A stretch of 64,000 nt of DNA from Pseudomonadota bacterium (GTDB taxonomy: Bacteria > Pseudomonadota > Gammaproteobacteria > Steroidobacterales > Steroidobacteraceae): contig JAFAEQ010000008.1 of assembly GCA_023423935.1 (NCBI GenBank), positions 58,501-122,500 on the forward strand, read 5' to 3'. This document shows, piece after piece, positions 18,565 to 25,774 of the stretch. The notes beneath the pieces were generated by a model. It did no database searches and was not told the origin of the DNA. It worked only from the letters and a program-made list of their open reading frames with translations. The translations under genes were made by a program, and so were the position numbers. The stretch's first letter is position 1. Each line of letters opens with the position of its first letter.

Positions 18565-19338
18565 CTACGCTACCACGCGTTGGGCGTAACGCTCGAGCCA
18601 CACCACTTCGGTCGCGATCGAGCCATCCGGCATGAGCTCGAGCAGGCGATAGCCGGGCGGGCGCGTGTCGATGGCGAAATCTTCGCTGTACGGCACGAAC
18701 TGCGCACAGGTCGCAGGGGATGCCATGAAACGTACGCCATGGATGAAGCTGTCGAGCGATTGATGAACGTGGCCCCACAGAACTCCTCGAACGTTCGAGT
18801 GGCTTCGCACGATGTTCATCAGTTCATCGGCATCGTCCAGTCCGACCTGATCGAGCCAGCGGCTGCGCATGACGATCGGGTGATGGTGCAGACAGATCAG
18901 CACATGGTGATTGCGATGCGCTGCGAGAACCTCGCGCAGGTGAGCCAGCTGGTCTGCACCGATGGCGCCGCTGGCGCTGTGCGGTTTCCAGGTGTCGAGC
19001 GCAACGATCAGCCAGCGACCGAGCTCGAGCTCGCCGCCCACCTGAAACGGTGCTCCGTTCAACTCGGCTCGCATGTGATCGGGCAGGTCGTGATTGCCCG
19101 CGAGACACAGTACAGGAGCCTTGGAGCGGCCAAAGACTTCGCGGATCAGTCGATAGCCGGAAGGATCGTCCTGCACCAGATCGCCGGTGAGCAGAATCGC
19201 GTCGGTGTCGCGAGTGCGGGAGTGCGCATCGTTGATGGCGGCACGCAGCGCAGGCAGGCACGCCACGCCACGCAGCGAGCCGTTCGGATCGCCGAACAGA
19301 TGCGTGTCCGTGAACTGAATGAGTCGGAACGATTTCAT
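18565..19338 (-). CDS. cpdA: 3',5'-cyclic-AMP phosphodiesterase CpdA (Icc)
   Basis: Class III metallophosphoesterase that hydrolyses cAMP in the cytoplasm. All five metal-binding blocks are visible: FTDTHLF, LLTGDLVQDD, LAGNHD, LHHHP and WGHVHQS. There are 257 residues from ATG 19338, close to the E. coli Icc length. A TTG at 19365 would add nine residues; neither start has a strong Shine-Dalgarno. It is next to and upstream of the TraB-like gene. Related metallophosphoesterases can act on other phosphodiesters, so the cAMP substrate is a family-based call. Confidence 0.85.
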   Translation of the reverse strand: MKSFRLIQFTDTHLFGDPNGSLRGVACLPALRAAINDAHSRTRDTDAILLTGDLVQDDPSGYRLIREVFGRSKAPVLCLAGNHDLPDHMRAELNGAPFQVGGELELGRWLIVALDTWKPHSASGAIGADQLAHLREVLAAHRNHHVLICLHHHPIVMRSRWLDQVGLDDADELMNIVRSHSNVRGVLWGHVHQSLDSFIHGVRFMASPATCAQFVPYSEDFAIDTRPPGYRLLELMPDGSIATEVVWLERYAQRVVA

Positions 19339-19770
19339 CGCGCTGCTCGAACCTGATTCCTGCAAAACGGTGGTAAATACCGCGACATAATCAACGCTGA
19401 ACCCCGGTCAGACCGCATCCTAGCAACGCCAAGATGCCGCAAACGGTGACCGAGGTCTAAAGGGCCGGCGCTGCGGCGGATCAGGCGCGCAATGTTTGCG
19501 GTGCGTCTCAGATGCGCCGGCGGGCGATCACGGCGCTGCAGAGTATGAACACGGACTCCTGCCGGCGTGGGCGGGTTCCCACCGTCATGCGGGTAATTTC
19601 CAGGCGGGCGTGCCATCCGTTCCTGATCGGGCAGCGTGTCTTCCGCCGGCGTTCCATGCGCCGTTCGTACATGAAAGCTCGCATAACGGTCGCGGGCCGT
19701 TCCATTGCCGCAGACCATCCCATGGTCCAGAATGCGCGGCTCTTGAAATCAGGACCTACGGAGAGATCGA
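19339..19770. other. 432-bp gene-free region upstream of tkt
   Basis: I see no credible protein gene: the open frames that cross it are Arg-rich, switch strands and have no ribosome-binding site. The left part is the cpdA promoter side. The middle (19511-19660) is GC-rich and self-complementary: GCGCCGGCGG near 19514 could pair with CCGCCGGCG near 19646, and GTGGG/CCCAC forms a small hairpin near 19568. The right end holds the tkt ribosome-binding site (GGAGAG at 19760-19765). A structured RNA or a long tkt leader is possible, but I recognise no known family. Confidence 0.4.
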
Positions 19771-21783
19771 GTGCCCACGCCTTCGCATCGCCGGCTGCTT
19801 GCCAACGCCATTCGCGCCCTCGCCATGGACGCGGTTCAGAAGGCCAACTCCGGCCATCCTGGCATGCCGATGGGCATGGCCGACATCGCGGAAGTGTTGT
19901 GGAACGATCATCTCAAGCACAACCCCGGCAATCCGGGCTGGATCGATCGTGACCGCTTCGTGATCTCGAACGGTCACGGCTCGATGTTGTTGTACGCGTT
20001 GCTCAATCTGTCGGGATATCCGCTCACGATGGACGACATCCGCGCGTTCCGACAGCTCGGCTCCCACACCGCCGGTCACCCCGAGCACGACCTGCATCTG
20101 GGCATCGAAACGACCACGGGCCCGCTCGGGCAGGGCTTGGCGAACGCCGTCGGCATGGCGCTGGCCGAAAAAATGCTCGCCGCGCAGTTCAACCGTCCAG
20201 GACATGAAGTCGTCGATCACCGCACCTGGGTGTTCCTGGGCGACGGCTGTCTCATGGAAGGCGTGTCGCATGAAGCCTGCTCGCTCGCCGGGACACTCAA
20301 GCTCGGCAAGCTGACCGCGTTCTACGACGACAACGGCATTTCCATCGACGGTGAAGTGCACGAGTGGTTCACCGACGACACGCCGAAGCGCTTCGAGGCC
20401 TACGGCTGGCACGTGGTACCGAATGTCGACGGCCACAATCCTGAAGCGATTCAGGCTGCAATCGCAGCCGCGCTGTCCGTGAAGGACCGCCCGAGCATCA
20501 TCTGCTGCAAGACGATCATCGGCTGGGGCGCGCCCAACAAGCAGGGCACCGAGGCGACTCACGGTGCGGCGCTCGGGGCCGAAGAAGTGGCTGCGACCCG
20601 TCAGCACCTGGGATGGACCAGCGAGCCCTTCGTGATTCCGGAAGAAGTCCGCAAGGGCTGGGATGCGAAGGAGCGCGGCGCGAAGGCACAGGCCGAGTGG
20701 CAGAAGCGGTTCGATGCATATGCGAAGGCATTCCCGGATCTGGCGGCCGAGCTGACGCGTCGCGCCGAGGGCAGGCTGCCGGCCAACTGGGCGGACAGCG
20801 TGCAGAGCCACATTGCTCAGACCGCGCAGGCGACCGGTGCGCTGGCAACACGCCAGTGTTCACAGGCGACCTTGAACGCGTATGGCCCCGGGCTGCCCGA
20901 GTTCATCGGCGGATCGGCCGACCTCACGCCTTCCAACAACACGAATCGCAAGGACTCGAAGAGCATCACGGGCGCGGATGCGTCAGGCAACTACCTGCAC
21001 TACGGCGTTCGCGAATTCGGCATGTCCGCGATCATGAACGGCATCGCACTGCACGGGGGCTTCATCCCTTACGGCGGCACCTTCCTCGTGTTCTCGGACT
21101 ACGCGCGTAACGCGATGCGCATGTCGGCGCTGATGAAGCAGCGCGTGATCTATGTGATGACGCACGATTCGATCGGCCTGGGTGAAGACGGTCCGACGCA
21201 TCAGCCCGTCGAGCACATTCCGAGCCTGCGCATCATTCCGAACATGACCGTGTGGCGTCCGTGCGATTCGCTCGAGACGGCGGTGGCGTGGACGGATGCC
21301 ATCGAGCGCACGAACGGCCCCACGGTGCTTGCGCTCACGCGTCAGGCGCTGCCGGCGCAGCCGCGCACGACCGCACAGGTCGAGAACGCGCGGCGCGGCG
21401 GCTACGTGCTGAAGGATTGCGAAGGCACGCCCGAGCTGATTCTGGTGGCGACCGGCTCGGAAGTGGCTCTCGCCGTCGATGCGGCCCAGGCGCTGACGCA
21501 GAAGGGTCGCCGGGTACGCGTGGTGTCGATGCCCTCGACCAGCGTGTTCGATGCGCAGGACGAGGCCTATCGCGAACAGGTTCTGCCGCGCGCGGTCGAA
21601 CGTCGCGTGGCGATCGAAGCCGCCGCATCCGAAACATGGTGGCGTTACGTCGGCACCCGTGGTGCCGTCGTCGCCATGCACAGCTTCGGCGCTTCGGGCG
21701 TGGGCAAAGATCTTTTCAAGCACTTCGGCTTCACCGTGGACAACGTCGTTGCCACGGCCGAGCGGGTGCTGAGCGCAAACTGA
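19771..21783 (+). CDS. tkt: transketolase
   Basis: Thiamine-diphosphate enzyme of the pentose phosphate pathway that moves two-carbon units between sugar phosphates. The 670-residue protein has GHGSMLLYALL and THTAGHPE-type substrate residues (QLGSHTAGHPEHD), the ThDP motif GDGCLMEGVSHEA...FYDDNGIS, and the pyrimidine-domain segment THDSIGLGEDGPTHQPVEH. The start is GTG 19771 with GGAGAG 5 nt upstream. It is the first gene of a same-strand set tkt-gap-pgk-pyk with spacers of 126, 109 and 65 bp; fba, often in this set, is absent here. Confidence 0.98.
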   Translation: MPTPSHRRLLANAIRALAMDAVQKANSGHPGMPMGMADIAEVLWNDHLKHNPGNPGWIDRDRFVISNGHGSMLLYALLNLSGYPLTMDDIRAFRQLGSHTAGHPEHDLHLGIETTTGPLGQGLANAVGMALAEKMLAAQFNRPGHEVVDHRTWVFLGDGCLMEGVSHEACSLAGTLKLGKLTAFYDDNGISIDGEVHEWFTDDTPKRFEAYGWHVVPNVDGHNPEAIQAAIAAALSVKDRPSIICCKTIIGWGAPNKQGTEATHGAALGAEEVAATRQHLGWTSEPFVIPEEVRKGWDAKERGAKAQAEWQKRFDAYAKAFPDLAAELTRRAEGRLPANWADSVQSHIAQTAQATGALATRQCSQATLNAYGPGLPEFIGGSADLTPSNNTNRKDSKSITGADASGNYLHYGVREFGMSAIMNGIALHGGFIPYGGTFLVFSDYARNAMRMSALMKQRVIYVMTHDSIGLGEDGPTHQPVEHIPSLRIIPNMTVWRPCDSLETAVAWTDAIERTNGPTVLALTRQALPAQPRTTAQVENARRGGYVLKDCEGTPELILVATGSEVALAVDAAQALTQKGRRVRVVSMPSTSVFDAQDEAYREQVLPRAVERRVAIEAAASETWWRYVGTRGAVVAMHSFGASGVGKDLFKHFGFTVDNVVATAERVLSAN

Positions 21784-21789
21784 ATTGAA

Positions 21790-21889
21790 ACGAGGCCCTA
21801 GGTTCTAGGCCCTGGGAGCTGGACAAGCGTGTGGAAGGTAGCGGAAGAGTTATCCGGCTAGGGCCTGGTGCCTAGTGCCTAGTGCCTTC
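21790..21889. repeat. CTAG-rich intergenic inverted repeat (tkt-gap)
   Basis: The spacer contains two blocks of near-repeats: CCCTAGGTTCTAGGCCCTGG on the left, and GGCTAGGGCCTGG followed by two copies of TGCCTAG on the right. AGGCCCTAG (21793-21801) pairs perfectly with CTAGGGCCT (21858-21866). There are five CTAG tetramers in about 100 bp. Similar tracts occur near 28165, 30250 and, with TGTAG words, 57710. Confidence 0.7.
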
Positions 21890-21909
21890 TCCAGTAAAGA
21901 GGAACGAGC

Positions 21910-22908
21910 ATGACCATCAAAGTCGGCATCAATGGTTTCGGTCGCATCGGGCGCATGGTGTTTCGAGCAGCGACGCAGAACTTCCCGGATATCGAGATCG
22001 TGGGCATCAACGATCTGCTCGAGCCGGACTATCTCGCGTACATGCTGAAGTACGACTCGGTCCACGGTCAGTTCAAGGGCACGATTGCCGTCGATGGCAA
22101 CACGCTCATCGTCAATGGCAAGAAGATTCGTCTCACCGCGGTCAAGGATCCGGCCGAGCTGAAATGGAACGAAGTCGGCGCGGACATCGTCGTCGAGTCG
22201 ACGGGTCTGTTCCTCACGAAAGAGACCGCGCAGAAGCACATCAGCGCTGGCGCCAAGAAGGTCATCATGTCGGCACCGTCCAAGGACGACACGCCGATGT
22301 TCGTCTTCGGCGTCAACGACAAGACGTATGCCGGCCAGGCCATCATCTCGAATGCGTCCTGCACGACGAACTGTCTGGCGCCGATCGCCAAGGTGCTGAA
22401 TGACAGCTTCGGCATCAAGCGCGGTCTGATGACGACGGTTCATGCAACGACTGCGACCCAGAAGACCGTCGACGGTCCGTCGAACAAGGATTGGCGCGGC
22501 GGTCGCGGCATTCTCGAGAACATCATTCCTTCGTCCACGGGCGCGGCCAAGGCCGTCGGCGTGGTGATCCCCGAGCTGAACAAGAAGCTCACGGGCATGT
22601 CCTTCCGCGTGCCGACGTCCGATGTGTCCGTGGTGGACCTGACGGTCGAGTTGAAGCAGGAAACCACGTACGAGCAGATCTGCACCGCGATGAAGGCGGC
22701 TTCCGAAGGCCCGATGAAAGGTGTGCTCGGCTACACCGAAGAAAAAGTGGTCTCCACCGACTTCCGCGGCGACGCTCGCACCTCGATTTTCGACGCCGAG
22801 GCAGGTATCGCGCTCGACGGTACCTTCGTGAAGATCGTTTCCTGGTACGACAACGAATGGGGCTATTCGAGCAAGGTTCTCGAGATGGCTCGCGTCATCT
22901 CGAAGTAA
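21910..22908 (+). CDS. gap: glyceraldehyde-3-phosphate dehydrogenase, type I
   Basis: Oxidises glyceraldehyde 3-phosphate to 1,3-bisphosphoglycerate. The 332-residue protein has the Rossmann start VGINGFGRIGRMVFRA, the INDLLEPDYLAYMLKYDS segment with an Asp typical of NAD preference, the catalytic SNASCTTNC (Cys151) and the C-terminal WYDNEWGYS. A GAGG lies 8 nt before the ATG. It follows tkt after a CTAG-rich repeat and precedes pgk after two hairpins, so the four glycolytic genes may be one operon processed into separate messages. Confidence 0.98.
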   Translation: MTIKVGINGFGRIGRMVFRAATQNFPDIEIVGINDLLEPDYLAYMLKYDSVHGQFKGTIAVDGNTLIVNGKKIRLTAVKDPAELKWNEVGADIVVESTGLFLTKETAQKHISAGAKKVIMSAPSKDDTPMFVFGVNDKTYAGQAIISNASCTTNCLAPIAKVLNDSFGIKRGLMTTVHATTATQKTVDGPSNKDWRGGRGILENIIPSSTGAAKAVGVVIPELNKKLTGMSFRVPTSDVSVVDLTVELKQETTYEQICTAMKAASEGPMKGVLGYTEEKVVSTDFRGDARTSIFDAEAGIALDGTFVKIVSWYDNEWGYSSKVLEMARVISK

Positions 22909-22920
22909 CTGCGCGTTCGC

Positions 22921-22986
22921 AGGGTGACTGGCACTCAGGTCCGTCACCCTAACCAGTCGACCGGCGGGAAGCGATCCGCTCCCGCC
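22921..22986 (+). other. two stem-loops between gap and pgk
   Basis: Stem 1: AGGGTGAC (22921-22928) with GTCACCCT (22943-22950), 8 bp perfect, 14-nt loop. Stem 2: GGCGGG plus AGCG (22963-22973) with CGCT plus CCCGCC (22977-22986), 10 bp with one bulged A and a 3-nt loop. Neither is followed by a T-run, so they look more like processing or stability elements than terminators. Confidence 0.6.
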
Positions 22987-23017
22987 GATTGGCCCTCAGC
23001 CGATTCTGGAGTTCCCC

Positions 23018-24193
23018 ATGTCCATCCTCCGCATGACCGACCTCGATCTGCGCGGCCAACGCGTATTGATCCGCGAGGATCTGAATGTGCCCGTCCAAGA
23101 CGGTGTCGTGACGAGCGATGCCCGCATCCGTGCGTCGTTGCCGACGATTCAGGCCGCGAAAAACGCCGGAGCGCGCGTACTGCTGATGTCGCATCTGGGT
23201 CGGCCGGAAGAGGGTGTCTATAACGAGGAGTTCTCGCTCGCGCCCGTGGCAAAGCGTCTGTCGGAGCTGCTGGGCTACAAGGTGCGCTTCGAGAAGGACT
23301 GGCTCGAGGGCGTTGAGGCCGAGCCGGGCGAAGTCGTGCTGCTCGAGAACGTGCGCTTCAACAAGGGCGAGAAGAAGGACAAGGAAGATCTCGCGAAGAA
23401 AATGGCTGCGCTCTGTGATGTGTTCGTGATGGACGCGTTCGGCACCGCTCATCGCGCCGAGGCCAGCACGCATGGCGTTGCGAAGTTCGCGAAAGTGGCC
23501 TGTGCCGGTCCGTTGCTCATGAATGAGCTGATCGCGCTGGAAACGGCGCTGCAGAAGCCGAAGCGGCCGCTGCTTGCGATCGTGGCGGGCTCGAAGGTTT
23601 CGACGAAGCTCACGGTCCTCGAAAGCCTCATGGCCAAGGTCGACAAGCTGATCGTCGGCGGCGGTATCGCGAACACGTTCCTCGCGGCTGCAGGTCACAA
23701 TGTCGGCAAGTCGCTGGTCGAATCCGAAATGATCGACATCGCCAAAGGGCTGATCACGCGCTCGAAGGAGCTCAACGTCGAAATCCCGCTGCCGAGCGAT
23801 GTCGTCGTTGCGAAGGAATTCTCCGCAAACGCGGAAGCCGACGTGAAGAAAGTCTCGCAGGTCGGCCCCGATGAGATGATCCTCGACATCGGTCCCGACA
23901 CCGCCGAAGCGTTCGGCAAGCTGTGCGAACAGGCCGGCACGATCGTATGGAACGGCCCGGTCGGCGTGTTCGAGTTCGATCAGTTCGGCGAGGGCACGCG
24001 CGTGCTGGCGCAAGCCGTCGCACGCAGTTCCGCCTTCTCCATTGCGGGCGGCGGAGATACGCTAGCAGCCATCGAGAAATATCGCGTGGAAGACGACATC
24101 TCCTACATTTCGACAGGCGGTGGTGCCTTCCTCGAGTTTCTCGAGGGCAAGAAGCTGCCCGCCGTCGCCGTACTCGAAGAACGGGGCGGCTGA
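23018..24193 (+). CDS. pgk: phosphoglycerate kinase
   Basis: Makes ATP and 3-phosphoglycerate from 1,3-bisphosphoglycerate. The 391-residue protein shows the substrate loop VLIREDLNVPVQDG, LMSHLGRPEEG, VLLENVRFNKGEKKD, the hinge region VAGSKVSTKL, and the nucleotide-binding GGGDTLAAIEKY with STGGGAFLEFLEGK at the C-terminus. GGAG stands 6 nt before the ATG. It lies between gap and pyk on the same strand. Confidence 0.98.
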   Translation: MSILRMTDLDLRGQRVLIREDLNVPVQDGVVTSDARIRASLPTIQAAKNAGARVLLMSHLGRPEEGVYNEEFSLAPVAKRLSELLGYKVRFEKDWLEGVEAEPGEVVLLENVRFNKGEKKDKEDLAKKMAALCDVFVMDAFGTAHRAEASTHGVAKFAKVACAGPLLMNELIALETALQKPKRPLLAIVAGSKVSTKLTVLESLMAKVDKLIVGGGIANTFLAAAGHNVGKSLVESEMIDIAKGLITRSKELNVEIPLPSDVVVAKEFSANAEADVKKVSQVGPDEMILDIGPDTAEAFGKLCEQAGTIVWNGPVGVFEFDQFGEGTRVLAQAVARSSAFSIAGGGDTLAAIEKYRVEDDISYISTGGGAFLEFLEGKKLPAVAVLEERGG

Positions 24194-24258
24194 TCGCGAC
24201 AGTTCGACAGCGTCACCCCTGAGCAGAAGACACTAACTTCGGACACAAAGATCAATCC

Positions 24259-25692
24259 ATGCTCCGCCGTACGAAAATCCTGACAACGCTTGGCCCCGCA
24301 ACCGATAACCCGAAGGTACTGACCGACCTGCTCCTGGCGGGCGCCGATGTCGTCCGTATCAACTTCTCGCACGGCGAGCCGCAGTTCCACGCGAATCGTG
24401 TGCAGATGGTGCGCGAGGCCGCGGCGAAGATCGGGAAGAACGTGGCCATCCTGGGCGATCTGCAGGGCCCGAAGATTCGCATCGAGCGCTTTGCGGAAGG
24501 TCCTGTGCATCTGGTCGAAGGCCAGCCCTTTACGCTCGACGTGTCGCTCGACAAAAGAGCAGGAACGGTTCGAAGTGTGGGTGTTGCCTACAAGAGCCTG
24601 CCGCGCGATGTGCGTCCCGCGGATATGCTGCTGTTGAACGACGGACAGATCGTTCTCGAAGTGACAGCGGTGGACGGACCGCGCATCGACACGCGCGTCG
24701 TGATCGGCGGTGAGCTGTCCGACAACAAGGGCATCAACAAGCAGGGCGGCGGACTCTCCGCCGGTGCACTCACCGACAAGGACCGCATCGACATCAAGCT
24801 TGCGGCCGAGCTCAACGTCGATTACCTGGCCGTATCGTTCGCGCGCGATGGTTCGGACATGGATGAGGCGCGGCAGTTGCTGCGCAAAGAAGGCGGGCAC
24901 GGACAGCTCGTCGCCAAGATCGAGCGCACCGAGGCGATCGTGAATCTCGATCGCATCATTCAGGCGAGCGACGCGGTGATGGTCGCGCGTGGCGATCTCG
25001 GTGTGGAAGTGGGCTATGCCGAGCTCACCGGCCTGCAGAAGCACATCATTTCGGCGACGCGCAAACGTCATCGCGTCGTGATTACAGCCACGCAGATGAT
25101 GGAATCGATGATCCACAATCCGATTCCGACCCGCGCGGAAGTCTCGGACGTGGCCAACGCCGTGATGGACGGCACGGATGCGGTGATGCTCTCGGGCGAA
25201 AGCGCCGTAGGCAAGTATCCGGTGAAGGCCGTCGAGGCGATGTCACAGGTCATCCTCGGGGCCGAGAAATACGAGTCGTCGCATACGCCCATCCGCTATC
25301 GCAGCGAAGGCGGTGTGTTCGAGCGCACCGACGAAGCGATCGCGATGGCGGTGATGTACACCGCGAATCATCTGCGAGTGAAAGCGATCGTCGCGCTGAC
25401 CGAGTCCGGTTCCACGCCGTTGTGGATGTCGCGTATCCGGGCGGACATTCCGATCTATGCATTCACCCGCCACGAGATCACACGGCGTCGCGTGATGCTG
25501 TACCGAGGCGTGTATCCGGTGAGCTTCGACATTACGCACTCGGATGCGCAGGCCGTGTATCACGACATCTTCAAGCTGATGCTCGAACAGAAGATGGTCG
25601 AAGCGGGCGATCGCATCATTCTGACCAAGGGCGAGCTGTCGGGCGTCGCAGGCAAGACGAACTCGATGAAGATCCTGGAAGTTCGCGTCTGA
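24259..25692 (+). CDS. pyk: pyruvate kinase
   Basis: Last ATP-yielding step of glycolysis. The 477-residue protein begins RRTKILTTLGPATDN. It contains INFSHGEPQFHANRVQ, the metal/ADP segment GDLQGPKIRIERF, the signature LVAKIERTEAIVNLDRII, ARGDLGVEVGYAEL, VITATQMMESM, and the ending LTKGELSGVAGKTNSMKI. No convincing Shine-Dalgarno precedes the ATG. A 13-bp hairpin begins 5 nt after the stop and probably ends or slows transcription of the glycolytic set. Confidence 0.97.
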   Translation: MLRRTKILTTLGPATDNPKVLTDLLLAGADVVRINFSHGEPQFHANRVQMVREAAAKIGKNVAILGDLQGPKIRIERFAEGPVHLVEGQPFTLDVSLDKRAGTVRSVGVAYKSLPRDVRPADMLLLNDGQIVLEVTAVDGPRIDTRVVIGGELSDNKGINKQGGGLSAGALTDKDRIDIKLAAELNVDYLAVSFARDGSDMDEARQLLRKEGGHGQLVAKIERTEAIVNLDRIIQASDAVMVARGDLGVEVGYAELTGLQKHIISATRKRHRVVITATQMMESMIHNPIPTRAEVSDVANAVMDGTDAVMLSGESAVGKYPVKAVEAMSQVILGAEKYESSHTPIRYRSEGGVFERTDEAIAMAVMYTANHLRVKAIVALTESGSTPLWMSRIRADIPIYAFTRHEITRRRVMLYRGVYPVSFDITHSDAQAVYHDIFKLMLEQKMVEAGDRIILTKGELSGVAGKTNSMKILEVRV

Positions 25693-25696
25693 TCTT

Positions 25697-25751
25697 CAGC
25701 GGGCGAACACGTCGGCCTCTCATGGACCGTGTTCACCGCTGGAATGCGGCG
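25697..25751 (+). terminator. stem-loop after pyruvate kinase
   Basis: CAGCGG and GAACACG (25697-25711) pair with CGTGTTC and CCGCTG (25738-25751): 13 pairs with a small bulge and a 26-nt loop. It starts 5 nt after the pyk stop and 78 nt before the next gene. There is no T-run, so termination is uncertain. Confidence 0.45.
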
Positions 25752-25774
25752 GCGTATCCGACGGCCCTCGCACG

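Noticed and set aside
18497..18778. 92-residue N-terminal extension of the TraB/GumN protein
   Set aside because: Arg/Ala-rich non-protein-like sequence; a clean signal peptide with Shine-Dalgarno begins at 18496.
19511..19660. Possible 6S RNA or other known structured RNA
   Set aside because: The long-range pairing is weak and the conserved 6S open-bubble sequence is not recognisable.
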